Assembly: GCF_014645815.1 (NCBI RefSeq)
Contig: NZ_BMML01000003.1
Span: 516,236-580,235 of the forward strand
Direction: 5' to 3'
Length of the DNA stretch: 64,000 nucleotides
DNA from: Streptomyces fuscichromogenes
Lineage (GTDB): Bacteria; Actinomycetota; Actinomycetes; Streptomycetales; Streptomycetaceae
The position numbers and the translations under genes are program-made. Shown here in pieces: positions 1 through 7,840 of the stretch (the first letter of the stretch is position 1; each line of letters begins with the position of its first letter). The notes under the pieces are model-generated. The model worked only from the letters and a program-made list of their open reading frames with translations, was not told the origin of the DNA and did not search any database.

Positions 1-1104
1 GGCGCGGAGCGGCACGAGCCCTACGACCGGCCCCCGCTGTCCAAACAGATCCTGAACCGGGACTGGGAACCGGACCGGGCGACGCTGCGCAACCGGTCCG
101 CTCTGCGGGCTCTGGAGGTCTCCCTCCGGCTCGGCGTGCAGGCCGTCGGGCTGAACGGCACCATGGTGGAACTGGCCGACGGCGGGCACATCGTCGGCGA
201 CGCCGTCGTCATTGCGACCGGCGCCGCACCCCGGAGCCTGCCCGGCCAGCCGGACGGAATCGCCGCGCTGCGCACCCTTGATGACGCTCTCGCCCTGCGG
301 GACGCGTTGGACTCGGCGCGGTCCCTGCTGGTCGTCGGGGCGGGGTTCATCGGGGCTGAGGTGGCAAGTGGGGCCCGCCGGCGCGGGGTCGAGGTGACCG
401 TGCTGGAAGCCATGCCGGTGCCGTGCGAGCGGGTGCTGGGCCGTTCGGGCGGCGGACTGGCGGCCCGGCTGTTCACGGACGCGGGCGTCGACCTGCGTTG
501 CGGCTCGCGGATCGCCCGGTTCGCCGACCGGCACACGGCGGAGCTGTCGGACGGCCGGACCGTGTCGGCGGACGCCGTGCTCGTGGCAGTCGGTGCGGCG
601 CCCGACCTCGGTTGGCTCCACACGGCCGGGCTGGGAAAGGGCGACGTCCTCGCGTGTGACAGGAACGGCCGGGTGCTCGGCACCGACGGAGTGTGGGCGC
701 TGGGCGACGTGGCGGCCTGGCAGGACGTCGGGCGCGGTCAGTTCCACCGCCACGAGCACTGGACCAGCGTGGTCGACCAGGCCGTCATCGTCGGCTCCGA
801 CATCCTGGGCGCGCAGCGGCCGGCACCGACGGTGCCGTACGTCTGGTCCGACCAGTTCGGCCTCAAGATCCAGGTACTGGGCCGGACCGACCTCGCCGAC
901 GAGGTCATCGCCCTGCACGGCGCGGGCCTGACCGCAGGTCCGGTCAGGGGCACGATCCTGGCGTATCTCGTGAACGGCACCCTCGCGGGCGCTGTCGGCT
1001 TCGGCGCCCCGGCCAGGATGGTGCGTTACAGGACGCTGGTCGCGGAGGGAGCCGACCGCGCGGCCGTGCTGGCCTTCGCGGAGTCCGGTGCGTCCGTCGG
1101 CTGA
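1..1104 (+). CDS. FAD-dependent ferredoxin reductase, 5' end missing
   Basis: Pyridine-nucleotide-disulfide-oxidoreductase-type flavoprotein that would pass electrons from NAD(P)H to a ferredoxin. The frame is open from the first base, so the N-terminal FAD-binding GxGxxG segment lies outside the window. The visible part opens with EPYDRPPLSKQ, a signature of ferredoxin reductases serving P450s and Rieske oxygenases. It then shows the NAD-binding segment VVGAGFIGAEVA and the late FAD motif around DGVWALGDVA. The same family is complete at 53921-55111. A Rieske oxygenase and a 2Fe-2S ferredoxin lie downstream, so it is a plausible reductase of that three-component system; the pairing is inferred from position only. 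Confidence 0.9.
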   Translation, partial: GAERHEPYDRPPLSKQILNRDWEPDRATLRNRSALRALEVSLRLGVQAVGLNGTMVELADGGHIVGDAVVIATGAAPRSLPGQPDGIAALRTLDDALALRDALDSARSLLVVGAGFIGAEVASGARRRGVEVTVLEAMPVPCERVLGRSGGGLAARLFTDAGVDLRCGSRIARFADRHTAELSDGRTVSADAVLVAVGAAPDLGWLHTAGLGKGDVLACDRNGRVLGTDGVWALGDVAAWQDVGRGQFHRHEHWTSVVDQAVIVGSDILGAQRPAPTVPYVWSDQFGLKIQVLGRTDLADEVIALHGAGLTAGPVRGTILAYLVNGTLAGAVGFGAPARMVRYRTLVAEGADRAAVLAFAESGASVG

Positions 1105-1167
1105 ACCGGCCGACGGACGCACCGGCGTCCGGCTCCGCGGCCTGCGGCCGACCGCACGAAAGCGTAG

Positions 1168-1626
1168 TCACCGCGCCGCGTGTCCCAGCCGGATCCGTGC
1201 CCGTCCCGGTGCGATCCTCTGCCCGGAGTCGTTCTCCGCCCAGACGTCGAGATCCAGTACGGTCGTACCGTCCTCCTTCTCCGTCCGACCGGTGACGATG
1301 CCGGTACAGGCGATCCGGTCCCCCTTCAAGGCGGGGCTGCGGAACCGTAGTTCCAGGTGCTCCAGCCGGCCCTGGCCGTCCAGCCAGCGTTCCAGCGCGC
1401 AATGGAGCCAGGACCAGAGCAGGTTGCCCATCCCGAACGCGCCGGGGTAGCCGGCGGCACGTCCGGCGGTGTCGTCCATGTGGATGCCCACGAACTCGGA
1501 ATTGACTGCGGCGTATCGGTTCCACACCTGGAAGCCCGCCTCCCGGACGAACGGCGGGACAGCCGCTCCCACGGCGAACCACGTCTTCGCCGACTGTGCC
1601 GGATCGTCGGGGGCCACTTCGGTCAT
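1168..1626 (-). CDS. MaoC-like (hot-dog fold) dehydratase
   Basis: Small MaoC-type hydratase/dehydratase of 152 residues, expected to hydrate or dehydrate an enoyl-/hydroxyacyl-CoA. The segment NSEFVGIHMDD followed by AGYPGAFGMG matches the hydratase motif region of this fold. The start is placed at the ATG at 1626 because GGAGGAACCG lies directly upstream; an upstream in-frame ATG at 1710 would run into the preceding gene. It is the last gene of a minus-strand trio, 23 bases after a FAS1-like dehydratase gene. The two half-size proteins probably form one heterodimeric double-hot-dog dehydratase. The substrate is unknown. Confidence 0.8.
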   Translation of the reverse strand: MTEVAPDDPAQSAKTWFAVGAAVPPFVREAGFQVWNRYAAVNSEFVGIHMDDTAGRAAGYPGAFGMGNLLWSWLHCALERWLDGQGRLEHLELRFRSPALKGDRIACTGIVTGRTEKEDGTTVLDLDVWAENDSGQRIAPGRARIRLGHAAR

Positions 1627-1649
1627 CGGTTCCTCCTGTGCCGGTGAGC

Positions 1650-2177
1650 TCAATAGCGGATGAGGGTCATCCGGTGGACCTTGACGGTCTCGTCGCGTTG
1701 GTTGGTCCACGTCGTCGCGGTCTCGGTCAGCAGCATGGGACCCAACCGGCCTTGCTTCGCGGTATAGCCGGCGATGACGGACTCCGCCGTGATGACATCG
1801 CCAGGGCGCATGGGCACGCCCGAGTATGCGGTCGAGATCCCGCCGTTGAGGGCGTGGGGCAGATCCGGGGGTACGACGCCGAGGAGGTGCTCCATGGCGC
1901 CGAGGTTCCGCCGGGCCGGGTCGAGCGGGATCTCCTTGCCGGTGTGCTCGGTGCGTGCGGCGCCCCAGGCGAAGGGGTTGAACTCAGGCGGCGCCGTCAA
2001 CGTGCCCGTTTCCGCTGCGCGCGGATCGAGATAGTGGGCGGGAGGCGATTCCGGATGGTGGACGGCGAGTGCCCACTTGCGGATGTCCGACTCGGTGATC
2101 GGGTACGAGATCTGACGGCCGTAGGGCTGGTTCACGATCGCCAGCATGTCCGGGCGGATGAGGATCGGTTCGCTCAC
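1650..2177 (-). CDS. FAS1-like dehydratase domain protein (N-terminal MaoC half)
   Basis: A 175-residue protein resembling the N-terminal, non-catalytic hot-dog half of MaoC-type dehydratases. Visible features include FNPFAWGAARTEHTG near residue 67, the segment LNGGISTAYSGVPMRPGDVI and the C-terminal ETVKVHRMTLIRY. It lies between the TesB gene (36-base gap) and the MaoC gene (23-base gap). Split two-gene dehydratases of this kind are common in actinobacterial steroid and branched-acid degradation. I infer that it pairs with the product of 1168-1626; no catalytic residue can be assigned to it with certainty. Confidence 0.75.
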   Translation of the reverse strand: MSEPILIRPDMLAIVNQPYGRQISYPITESDIRKWALAVHHPESPPAHYLDPRAAETGTLTAPPEFNPFAWGAARTEHTGKEIPLDPARRNLGAMEHLLGVVPPDLPHALNGGISTAYSGVPMRPGDVITAESVIAGYTAKQGRLGPMLLTETATTWTNQRDETVKVHRMTLIRY

Positions 2178-2213
2178 GTGCGGCTCCTTGCAGGTGGCTC
2201 TCGAAACGTCGGT

Positions 2214-3029
2214 TCAGCGGGGCGGCCACCGCAGCAGCCCCTCCTGGGCGACCATGGCGACGAGGCGGCCCGTCCGGTCGAAGAAGCGCCCCTGCGCCAG
2301 GCCGCGGCCGTTGCCGGAGGACGGCGAGATCTGGTCGTAGAGCAGCCACTCGTCGACCCGGAAGGGGCGAAGCAGCCACAGGCAGTGGTCGAGAGAGGCC
2401 GCCATGACGGGCGGTGAGGGATGGGGGAGGGCCGCCGTTCCCAGCAGAGTCAGGTCGCTGAGGTAGGCGAGCCCGCAGATGTGCAGGGCGGGGACGTCGG
2501 CCAGCGGCTCGCGGTGGCGCATCCAGTACTGCCCCCGGGCCTGCGGGGTGCCGTCGGCCGTGCGACGTCGGGGGACCATCCGCAGCTCCCAGTCCGGCCA
2601 CTCCTCGCGCAGCAGACGTGCCAGGACCGGAGGCGGAGGGGAGAACGCGTCGACGTCATCCGGGTCCGGCACGGAGGGCATGGTCTCCTGCGCGTCGGGG
2701 CCCGGCTCGGTGCGTTGGAAGGACACCGAGAGGGAGAAGACCTGTCTCTCGTCCTGCCTGGTGGTGACATGGCGCGTGGCGAACGATCGGCCGTCGTGCA
2801 ACCGCTCCACATGGAGTTCCGTGGGGCGCCGGGGCAGCCCCGGCTGCAGGAAGTAGCCGTGCAGAGAGTGGGGGACCAGCGACCGCGGAGCCGTCCGCAG
2901 CGCGGCGGCGAGTGCCTGCCCCACCAGCTGGCCGCCGAAGGTGTGCTTGAGCAGGGTCGGCATGGCAGGGGAGCGGAACACGTCGTCCGTCAGACGCTGA
3001 AGGGCCAGAACGTCATGGAGGCGGGGCAC
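2214..3029 (-). CDS. Acyl-CoA thioesterase II (TesB family)
   Basis: A 271-residue double-hot-dog thioesterase that would release free acids from acyl-CoAs in the cytoplasm. Recognisable TesB blocks are FGGQLVGQALAAA near residue 31, SLHGYFLQPG near residue 55, and ASLDHCLWLLRPFRVDEWLLY followed by GRGLAQGRFFDRTGRLVAMVAQEG near the C terminus. The start is a GTG preceded by GGAG. It heads the minus-strand operon with the two dehydratase genes and diverges from the Rieske operon, so both share the regulatory region 3030-3276. A TesB in a catabolic cluster may balance CoA pools or release a dead-end intermediate. Confidence 0.9.
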   Translation of the reverse strand: MPRLHDVLALQRLTDDVFRSPAMPTLLKHTFGGQLVGQALAAALRTAPRSLVPHSLHGYFLQPGLPRRPTELHVERLHDGRSFATRHVTTRQDERQVFSLSVSFQRTEPGPDAQETMPSVPDPDDVDAFSPPPPVLARLLREEWPDWELRMVPRRRTADGTPQARGQYWMRHREPLADVPALHICGLAYLSDLTLLGTAALPHPSPPVMAASLDHCLWLLRPFRVDEWLLYDQISPSSGNGRGLAQGRFFDRTGRLVAMVAQEGLLRWPPR

Positions 3030-3036
3030 GGATCAC

Positions 3037-3066
3037 TCCAGTTAGTTCGAAGTTTCCAAGAGTGTA
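3037..3066 (-). promoter_or_regulatory. Putative promoter and weak operator of the thioesterase operon
   Basis: On the minus strand a -10-like TACACT (plus 3061-3066) is followed, three bases later, by a block at 3037-3057 that partly matches the operator found at the two strong promoters (about 12 of 21 positions: GA.ACTT, then A, then TGGA). The same three-base offset from the -10 supports a relationship. No good -35 box is visible. This is a weaker member of the proposed regulon. Confidence 0.35.
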
Positions 3067-3151
3067 GCAAGATTGGTTGAGCTCATCCGAAGGCGTCCTG
3101 CGGTGACGGGAGTCAAGTCTGACCAGGCGGCGAGCAGTTGTGTGTCCGGTG

Positions 3152-3206
3152 TTGACCCTTGAACCGAGACGAAGCTAGTATCTGTGAGACTTTTAGAAAG
3201 ATGGAA
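3152..3206 (+). promoter_or_regulatory. Promoter with overlapping operator upstream of the Rieske operon
   Basis: TTGACC at 3152-3157, an 18-base spacer and TAGTAT at 3176-3181 make a good sigma70-type promoter. Three bases after the -10 comes TGAGACTTTTAGAAA (3185-3199), then one base and ATGGAA. The same arrangement, with 21 of 22 operator positions identical, is found in front of the flavoprotein gene at 37905. An operator lying over the start of transcription suggests repression. The regulator is unknown; no regulator gene lies next to the operon. Confidence 0.7.
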
Positions 3207-3276
3207 ATATTCGCGCGGTTGATGAACCACCTCCGCGTGCGCAGCGATCCTGCCCATCAGCAAGGAGTTGTCGAAG

Positions 3277-4629
3277 ATGACAGCGATCGACGACGACCTC
3301 GGCGCAGCGACCGGGGTGCCCGGCCGAGGCGGGGTGCCCTTTCCGATGCGGGATCGGCTGCACGTGCCCCGGGAGCGTTACTTCGACCGCGGGTTCTACG
3401 AGCTGGAGAAACGGAGCCTGTGGTCGCGGACCTGGCAGATGGCCTGTCGGCTGGAGGAGATCCCCCAGCCGCACGACTTCGTCGAGTACGAGATCTGCGG
3501 CCGGTCCCTCCTCCTCGTCCGTCAGCCCGACCGGTCGGTCAAGGCGCTGCACAACGCCTGTCGGCACCGCGCCACACAGCTGGAGAAGGGGGCGGGACGG
3601 CTGGCCGGCGGCCAGATCGTCTGTCCTTTCCACGGCTGGCGCTGGAACGCCGACGGCACCAACTCCTTCGTTTACGGCGCCTCGGGCTTCGCCCCGGAGT
3701 GCCTGCGCCCCGACGACCTGCGGCTGCGCGAGTGCAGGGCCGAGGTCTGGGGAGGATGCGTATGGATCAACCTCGACCCCGACGCGAGCCCGCTCCGCGA
3801 GGCGCTGCACCCCGTCGCCGACCTCCTTGAATCGATCGCCGTCGGCAACTGGCAGGTCAGGTGGTGGAAGGAGGTGGTACTCCACGCCAACTGGAAGCTC
3901 GCCCAGGAGGCGTTCATGGAGGGCTACCACGTTCCGCAGACCCACCCCCAGCTCGCCGGCGGCCTGAGCGTCGAGGACTTCCCCGTCGACCAGAACCGCT
4001 ACGACGCGTTCGACAACGGCCATTCCAGCTTCGGCAGGAAACTGGCCGGCGAGCGCTACACGAGCATCGAGACGCTCATTCTGGGCGGGCAGTTGCTCTC
4101 GGACGGTCAGGACGCGATGACGCTGGAGCGCGACCTCACCGTGTTCGAGGGATTCCGTAACAAGATCCAGCCGGGCGATGACGTCGGCGCCGCAGCGGCC
4201 GAAGCGCTCCGCGACCATGCCAAGGGCGCCGGAATCCCGTGGCCCGAGGGTCTCGAAGACAGCCCGTTGTTCTTCGGGGGCGAGGTCTTCGTCTTCCCGA
4301 ACCTCTTTTTCCTGCCCCAGTACAACAACTGCCTCAGCTACCGCATCCGTCCTCACCAGGACGACCCGGAGTGGTGCCGTTTCGAGGTCTGGTCGCTCAC
4401 CACGTACCCCGCGACCGAACTGCGGCCCCGCGCCGAGCAACTCGGACGGTTCGCCAAGGACGACTCCGAGCACTGGGGCCTGATCCCCATGCAGGACTTC
4501 AGCAACATCGAGCGCCAGCAGGCCGGTCTGCACACCGTCGGGTTCGAGGAGACACGGCTCGCCACCGAGTGGGAGAACGCGATCGGCAACATGCACGTCG
4601 AGCTCGACCGACGCCTCGCCCGGGACTAG
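3277..4629 (+). CDS. Rieske non-heme iron oxygenase, alpha subunit
   Basis: A 450-residue ring-hydroxylating or related Rieske oxygenase. The [2Fe-2S] ligands are C95-x-H97 and C116-xx-H119. The catalytic iron triad is visible as H218 and H223 (EGYHVPQTHP) and D407 (QDFSN). ATG 3277 is chosen because AAGGAG sits nine bases upstream; a TTG at 3268 directly abuts that site and is unlikely. It is the first gene of the long catabolic operon, and a 2Fe-2S ferredoxin (7096) and a ferredoxin reductase (1-1104) are nearby to feed it electrons. No beta subunit is seen, so a homo-oligomer like the KshA or carnitine-oxygenase types is likely. The substrate is not predictable. Confidence 0.93.
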   Translation: MTAIDDDLGAATGVPGRGGVPFPMRDRLHVPRERYFDRGFYELEKRSLWSRTWQMACRLEEIPQPHDFVEYEICGRSLLLVRQPDRSVKALHNACRHRATQLEKGAGRLAGGQIVCPFHGWRWNADGTNSFVYGASGFAPECLRPDDLRLRECRAEVWGGCVWINLDPDASPLREALHPVADLLESIAVGNWQVRWWKEVVLHANWKLAQEAFMEGYHVPQTHPQLAGGLSVEDFPVDQNRYDAFDNGHSSFGRKLAGERYTSIETLILGGQLLSDGQDAMTLERDLTVFEGFRNKIQPGDDVGAAAAEALRDHAKGAGIPWPEGLEDSPLFFGGEVFVFPNLFFLPQYNNCLSYRIRPHQDDPEWCRFEVWSLTTYPATELRPRAEQLGRFAKDDSEHWGLIPMQDFSNIERQQAGLHTVGFEETRLATEWENAIGNMHVELDRRLARD

Positions 4630-4633
4630 GGCA

Positions 4634-4796
4634 TGTCTGACAGCTCCCGCCTGCCTCGCGACGCCGTGCACGCACTCCCGCCGCACCGGGCGCAGACCCG
4701 AGTACGTCCAGTACGAGCGCCTGCGCCCGGCACGCCCAGAGCACGCACCTGACGCCGCGAGGCCGCCCTCCGGGCGACGACGGGAACTGTCAGACA
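4634..4796. repeat. MITE-like 163-bp inverted-repeat element
   Basis: The ends are TGTCTGACAGCTCCCG (4634-4649) and CGGGAACTGTCAGACA (4781-4796), complementary at 15 of 16 positions. The repeat continues inward imperfectly (GCCTCGCG blocks) to a central palindrome around 4687-4730, where CCGGGCGCAG faces CTGCGCCCGG. The whole element can fold into one long hairpin and has no coding capacity. It fills the gap between the Rieske and E1 alpha genes. It may be a non-autonomous transposon or a Streptomyces intergenic repeat; no clear target duplication is visible. Confidence 0.6.
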
Positions 4797-4816
4797 GAAC
4801 CTGGTCCCCGACATGC

Positions 4817-4841
4817 CGGTCCCGTCGTACGGGCGGGACCG
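4817..4841 (+). promoter_or_regulatory. Hairpin next to the E1 alpha ribosome-binding site
   Basis: CGGTCCCG (4817-4824) and CGGGACCG (4834-4841) form a perfect 8-bp stem with a 9-base loop. The Shine-Dalgarno stretch GAGGAAGGA of the GTG-started E1 alpha gene begins at the last base of the stem. It could be an operator or a structure affecting translation or transcription past the repeat element. The role is not established. Confidence 0.35.
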
Positions 4842-4855
4842 AGGAAGGACAGCAC

Positions 4856-5857
4856 GTGCAACTCGACGTGTCGAGTCAGACACCCGGAGACGAGACCCTC
4901 CTGACGATGTACCGGACGATGACGCTGGCCCGCGCCTGCGAGGCACGGCTGCGGAAGGGCTTCGGCAGCGGCGAGTTCGCGGGCGTCATCTGGCCGTCCC
5001 GGGGCCAGGAGGCGATAGCCGGCGGCCTGTCCACCGCCTTGCGCCGGGACGACCGGCTGGTCACCACCTACCGGGGCATCCACGACCTGCTCGCCAAGGG
5101 AGTTCCGCCGGCCGAGATCATGGGCGAGGTGCTCGGCAGGGGCGCCGGCGCCTCCCGGGGGAAGGGCGGCACCATGCACATCACCTGCCCCGAGGTCGGT
5201 GTCATGCTCTCCACCGGCATCGTCGGTTCCGGCCCGCCGGTCGCCGTCGGCCTCGCGCTGGCCGCCAGACTCCAGGGCAGCGACCGCGTGGTGGCCGTCT
5301 GCTTCGGCGACGGCGCCACCAACACCGGCTCCTTCCACGAGGCCGTGAACCTCGCCGCGGTATGGGACCTGCCCCTGGTGCTGATCTGCCAGAACAACCA
5401 GTACGCGGAACTCACGCCCGTCGAGGAGACGATGCGCGTGGAGCGGATCGCCGACCGGGCCGCCGCCTACGCCATTCCGGGGATCCGCGTCGACGGAAAC
5501 GACCCCGTGGCGGTGCACAACGCCTTGTCGGCCGCCGTCGGCAGGGCGCGTTCCGGAGCGGGCCCGACGCTGGTCGAGTGCCTGACGTTCCGTTACGGCG
5601 GCCACTACGTCGGTGATCCCCAGGTGTACATGGCGAAGGACCGGCTCGAACAGGCGATGCGGGGCGATCCCTTCCCCCGCTACGAGCGGTTCCTCATCGA
5701 GCACGGTGTCGCGGACGCCGACCGGCTCGCAGCGCTCGACGCGGCCTCGGTCGCCGAGATCGACGAGGCGATCACGGTCGTCCTCGACAGCCCGGAAGCG
5801 TCGCTCGGGGAACTGGAGGCCGACATCTACGCGGACCTGGCAGGTGTGCCCCGATGA
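4856..5857 (+). CDS. Thiamine-diphosphate-dependent dehydrogenase E1, alpha subunit
   Basis: A 333-residue E1 alpha of the pyruvate/acetoin/branched-chain 2-oxoacid dehydrogenase type. The thiamine-diphosphate motif runs from GDG (151-153) to NN (180-181). RGKGGTMHI near residue 101 is typical of the family. The start is a GTG with AGGAAGGA six bases upstream. Its stop overlaps the E1 beta start (ATGA). Together with E1 beta it would decarboxylate a 2-oxo acid or cleave an acetoin-like compound and pass the acyl unit to a lipoyl group. The short form fits acetoin-dehydrogenase-like enzymes best, but the substrate is open. Confidence 0.9.
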   Translation: MQLDVSSQTPGDETLLTMYRTMTLARACEARLRKGFGSGEFAGVIWPSRGQEAIAGGLSTALRRDDRLVTTYRGIHDLLAKGVPPAEIMGEVLGRGAGASRGKGGTMHITCPEVGVMLSTGIVGSGPPVAVGLALAARLQGSDRVVAVCFGDGATNTGSFHEAVNLAAVWDLPLVLICQNNQYAELTPVEETMRVERIADRAAAYAIPGIRVDGNDPVAVHNALSAAVGRARSGAGPTLVECLTFRYGGHYVGDPQVYMAKDRLEQAMRGDPFPRYERFLIEHGVADADRLAALDAASVAEIDEAITVVLDSPEASLGELEADIYADLAGVPR

Positions 5858-6852
5858 CAACCGGCACGTACACCATGCGCCAGGCGCTGCACACGGCGTT
5901 CGACAGCGCGCTCGCCGAGGACTCCCGGGTCTTCATGCTGGGCGAGGACATAGCGGATCCCGGCGGCGGTGTGACCGGTCTGACCAAGGGGCTGTCCACC
6001 ACGTACGGCAAGGAGCGGGTGCGGGACACACCCATCTCCGAGGCCGCCATCGCCGGTGCCGCCGTCGGAGCCGCCCTGGAGGGCATGCTGCCCGTCGCCG
6101 AGATCATGATCATGGACTTCGTCGGCATCGCGCTCGACCAGATCGCCAACCACGCGGCCAAGGCCCGCTTCATGTCGGCCGGCCGGACCCCTTGCCCGGT
6201 CACCTTCCGCACACCGGTCTACGGCGGCAGCGGCAACGGCGCCACGCACTCCCAGTCGCTGGAGGCCTGGTTCATGCACGTCCCCGGCCTCAAGGTGATC
6301 GTGCCGAGCACACCGGCCGACGCCGAGGGACTGCTGCGCTCGGCGATCTTCGACCCCGATCCGTGCGTGTTCATCGACGAGACCGCCCTGCACGGCACCA
6401 GGGGACCGCGCCTGGACACTCCGGACCGCAGAGTGCCGCTGGGCAAGGCCGACGTGAAGCGGCCCGGCACGGACCTCACGGTGATCACGTACGGCCGGGG
6501 GGTACGTGACGCGCTGGCGGCGGCCGAGTCGCTCTCCCGCGACGGCATCGAGGCGGAGGTCGTCGACCTGCGCACGCTGCTGCCCCTGGACCTGCCCACC
6601 GTGCTGGACTCGGTCGGGCGCACCCGGCGGGCGGTGATCGCCCACTACGCGGTCGAGTTCGCGGGCCCGGGCGCCGAACTGGCCGCCCGCATCAGTCACG
6701 ACCTGTTCGGCCGGCTGGCCGCCCCGGTGGCCCGAGTCGGTTCCCGGTTCATGCCCATTCCGGCGTCGACCCGCCTGGAGTCCCAGGTAAGTCCCAGCCC
6801 ACAAAAGATCGAGGAAACGGTGCGCAAGGTCATGGAGGACAGCCGTGGGTGA
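5854..6852 (+). CDS. 2-oxoacid/acetoin dehydrogenase E1, beta subunit
   Basis: A 332-residue transketolase-like E1 beta partner of the preceding gene. Family blocks visible are MLGEDIADPGGGVTGLTKGL near residue 29, DTPISEAAIAGAAVGAALEG near residue 59 and the C-terminal transketolase domain beginning about residue 200 (DLTVITYGRGV). It overlaps E1 alpha by four bases (ATGA) and is overlapped by the lipoyl protein gene by eight bases, so the three are translationally coupled. The alpha and beta chains should form a cytoplasmic alpha2beta2 enzyme. Confidence 0.9.
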   Translation: MTTGTYTMRQALHTAFDSALAEDSRVFMLGEDIADPGGGVTGLTKGLSTTYGKERVRDTPISEAAIAGAAVGAALEGMLPVAEIMIMDFVGIALDQIANHAAKARFMSAGRTPCPVTFRTPVYGGSGNGATHSQSLEAWFMHVPGLKVIVPSTPADAEGLLRSAIFDPDPCVFIDETALHGTRGPRLDTPDRRVPLGKADVKRPGTDLTVITYGRGVRDALAAAESLSRDGIEAEVVDLRTLLPLDLPTVLDSVGRTRRAVIAHYAVEFAGPGAELAARISHDLFGRLAAPVARVGSRFMPIPASTRLESQVSPSPQKIEETVRKVMEDSRG

Positions 6853-7090
6853 CGTCGTTCCGGTGAAGATGCCGAAGCTGACCATGGCGGCCACGGAGGC
6901 CACCTTTCTGGAGTGGCTGGTGGAGGACGGCGCCGCCGTCGCCGAGGGGGAACCCATCTACACGGTGGCCACCGACAAGGTCGAGAACGAGGTGGAGTCC
7001 CCGGCGACCGGCACCCTCCGGCACGGAGACGCCGAGCCCGAGACGGACTACCCGGTCGGCACCCAACTGGGCATGATCGAGACGAGGTGA
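6845..7090 (+). CDS. Stand-alone lipoyl-domain protein
   Basis: An 81-residue protein that is a single biotinyl/lipoyl domain. The lipoylation site is K45 in VATDKVENEV, and the domain spans nearly the whole protein (VPVKMPKL... to ...GTQLGMIE). Full E2 subunits carry a peripheral-binding domain and a large acyltransferase domain after the lipoyl domain; both are absent here, and no E2 core or E3 is encoded nearby. It starts with GTG inside the E1 beta gene. It probably accepts the acyl or reducing group from the E1 enzyme and hands it to an E2/E3 encoded elsewhere, or works as a lone carrier. Confidence 0.85.
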   Translation: MGDVVPVKMPKLTMAATEATFLEWLVEDGAAVAEGEPIYTVATDKVENEVESPATGTLRHGDAEPETDYPVGTQLGMIETR

Positions 7091-7095
7091 CCTCG

Positions 7096-7443
7096 ATGAC
7101 CGAGGTCGTCATCCAGCCGGCCGGGTTCACCATCGACGTCGATCCGGGAGAGACGCTGGCGGAGTCGGCGTGGCGGCAGGGCTACCGATGGCCGACCACC
7201 TGCTGGGGCCAGGCGGAGTGCATGGTCTGTGCCGCGCTGGTGGTCGCCGGCGAGACCGCGACGGTACCCGCCGATGCCGCGGAGGAGGAGGCGATGCGGC
7301 TCCGCATGCCCCGTCACCTGCGGCGGCCGGAGTCCCGTCTGGCCTGCCGGCTCATGTTCAGCGACGACGGCGCCGTCGTGGAGAAGAAGGGCGTGCGCCC
7401 GCCGCCCGACCCGCAGACCGATCCCGAGGGAGCGAACACATGA
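7096..7443 (+). CDS. 2Fe-2S ferredoxin (plant/adrenodoxin fold)
   Basis: A 115-residue ferredoxin with cluster ligands C36, C42, C45 (TTCWGQAECMVC) and C84 (RLACRL), the C-x5-C-x2-C...C pattern of the [2Fe-2S] fold. It lies in the Rieske oxygenase operon, five bases after the lipoyl gene. It is the probable electron donor of the Rieske enzyme, although a role with the dehydrogenases cannot be excluded. Its TGA overlaps the next start codon. The C-terminal tail is proline-rich and extends past the fold. Confidence 0.88.
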   Translation: MTEVVIQPAGFTIDVDPGETLAESAWRQGYRWPTTCWGQAECMVCAALVVAGETATVPADAAEEEAMRLRMPRHLRRPESRLACRLMFSDDGAVVEKKGVRPPPDPQTDPEGANT

Positions 7444-7766
7444 CCAGGCCCGTGCTGGCGACGCTGGCGAACCCCGTCTCACCGGAACGGGAAGGCGAGT
7501 TCAACACCTGGTACGACCAAGCGCATCTCAAGGAGATGAGCGCGATACCCGGCATCGCGGGCATCACCAGGTACCGGCTCGCGGACGGCCCCGGCGCGGA
7601 GTCCGCCGAGCACCGCTACCTGACGCTCTACGAGCTGGACGGTGAACCGGCCGACGTCCTCGCCGAGATCCGGGCGCGCAGCCGGTCGATGACGAGGTCC
7701 GACGCCTTCGACGCGGCCGGCTCCCGGATGGCGCTCTGGGTGCCGGTGGGGGACGGCACCGCGTGA
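7440..7766 (+). CDS. EthD-like dimeric alpha/beta-barrel protein
   Basis: A 108-residue protein with the pattern of EthD-like and related ferredoxin-fold dimeric barrels: a first beta strand LATLANPV, the conserved FNTWYDQAHLKEM (tryptophan and histidine in the usual place), then IAGITRYRLAD and a C-terminal strand. Members are found as small accessory proteins in oxidative degradation operons, and some bind or isomerise small cyclic compounds. It is coupled to the ferredoxin gene by an ATGA overlap. No catalytic role can be assigned from sequence. Confidence 0.7.
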   Translation: MTRPVLATLANPVSPEREGEFNTWYDQAHLKEMSAIPGIAGITRYRLADGPGAESAEHRYLTLYELDGEPADVLAEIRARSRSMTRSDAFDAAGSRMALWVPVGDGTA

Positions 7767-7840
7767 CCGGCCGCGCAGCGGCCACCGACCACCAGCCCCG
7801 AAGACTGCCGGCGCCGACCGGGCACCACAAGGAGTGATCA

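Noticed and set aside
3201..3203. ATG directly after the operator upstream of the Rieske gene
   Set aside because: It is out of frame with the Rieske gene and has no ribosome-binding site. The ATGGAA after the operator is treated as part of the conserved site.
3185..3206. KstR or KstR2 steroid-regulator site
   Set aside because: The sequence does not contain the AAC..GTT or CAAG..CTTG type inverted repeats I know for these regulators, so steroid control cannot be claimed from it.
3268..3276. TTG start for the Rieske gene
   Set aside because: The AAGGAG that would serve it ends at the base directly before it; the ATG at 3277 has the correct nine-base spacing.
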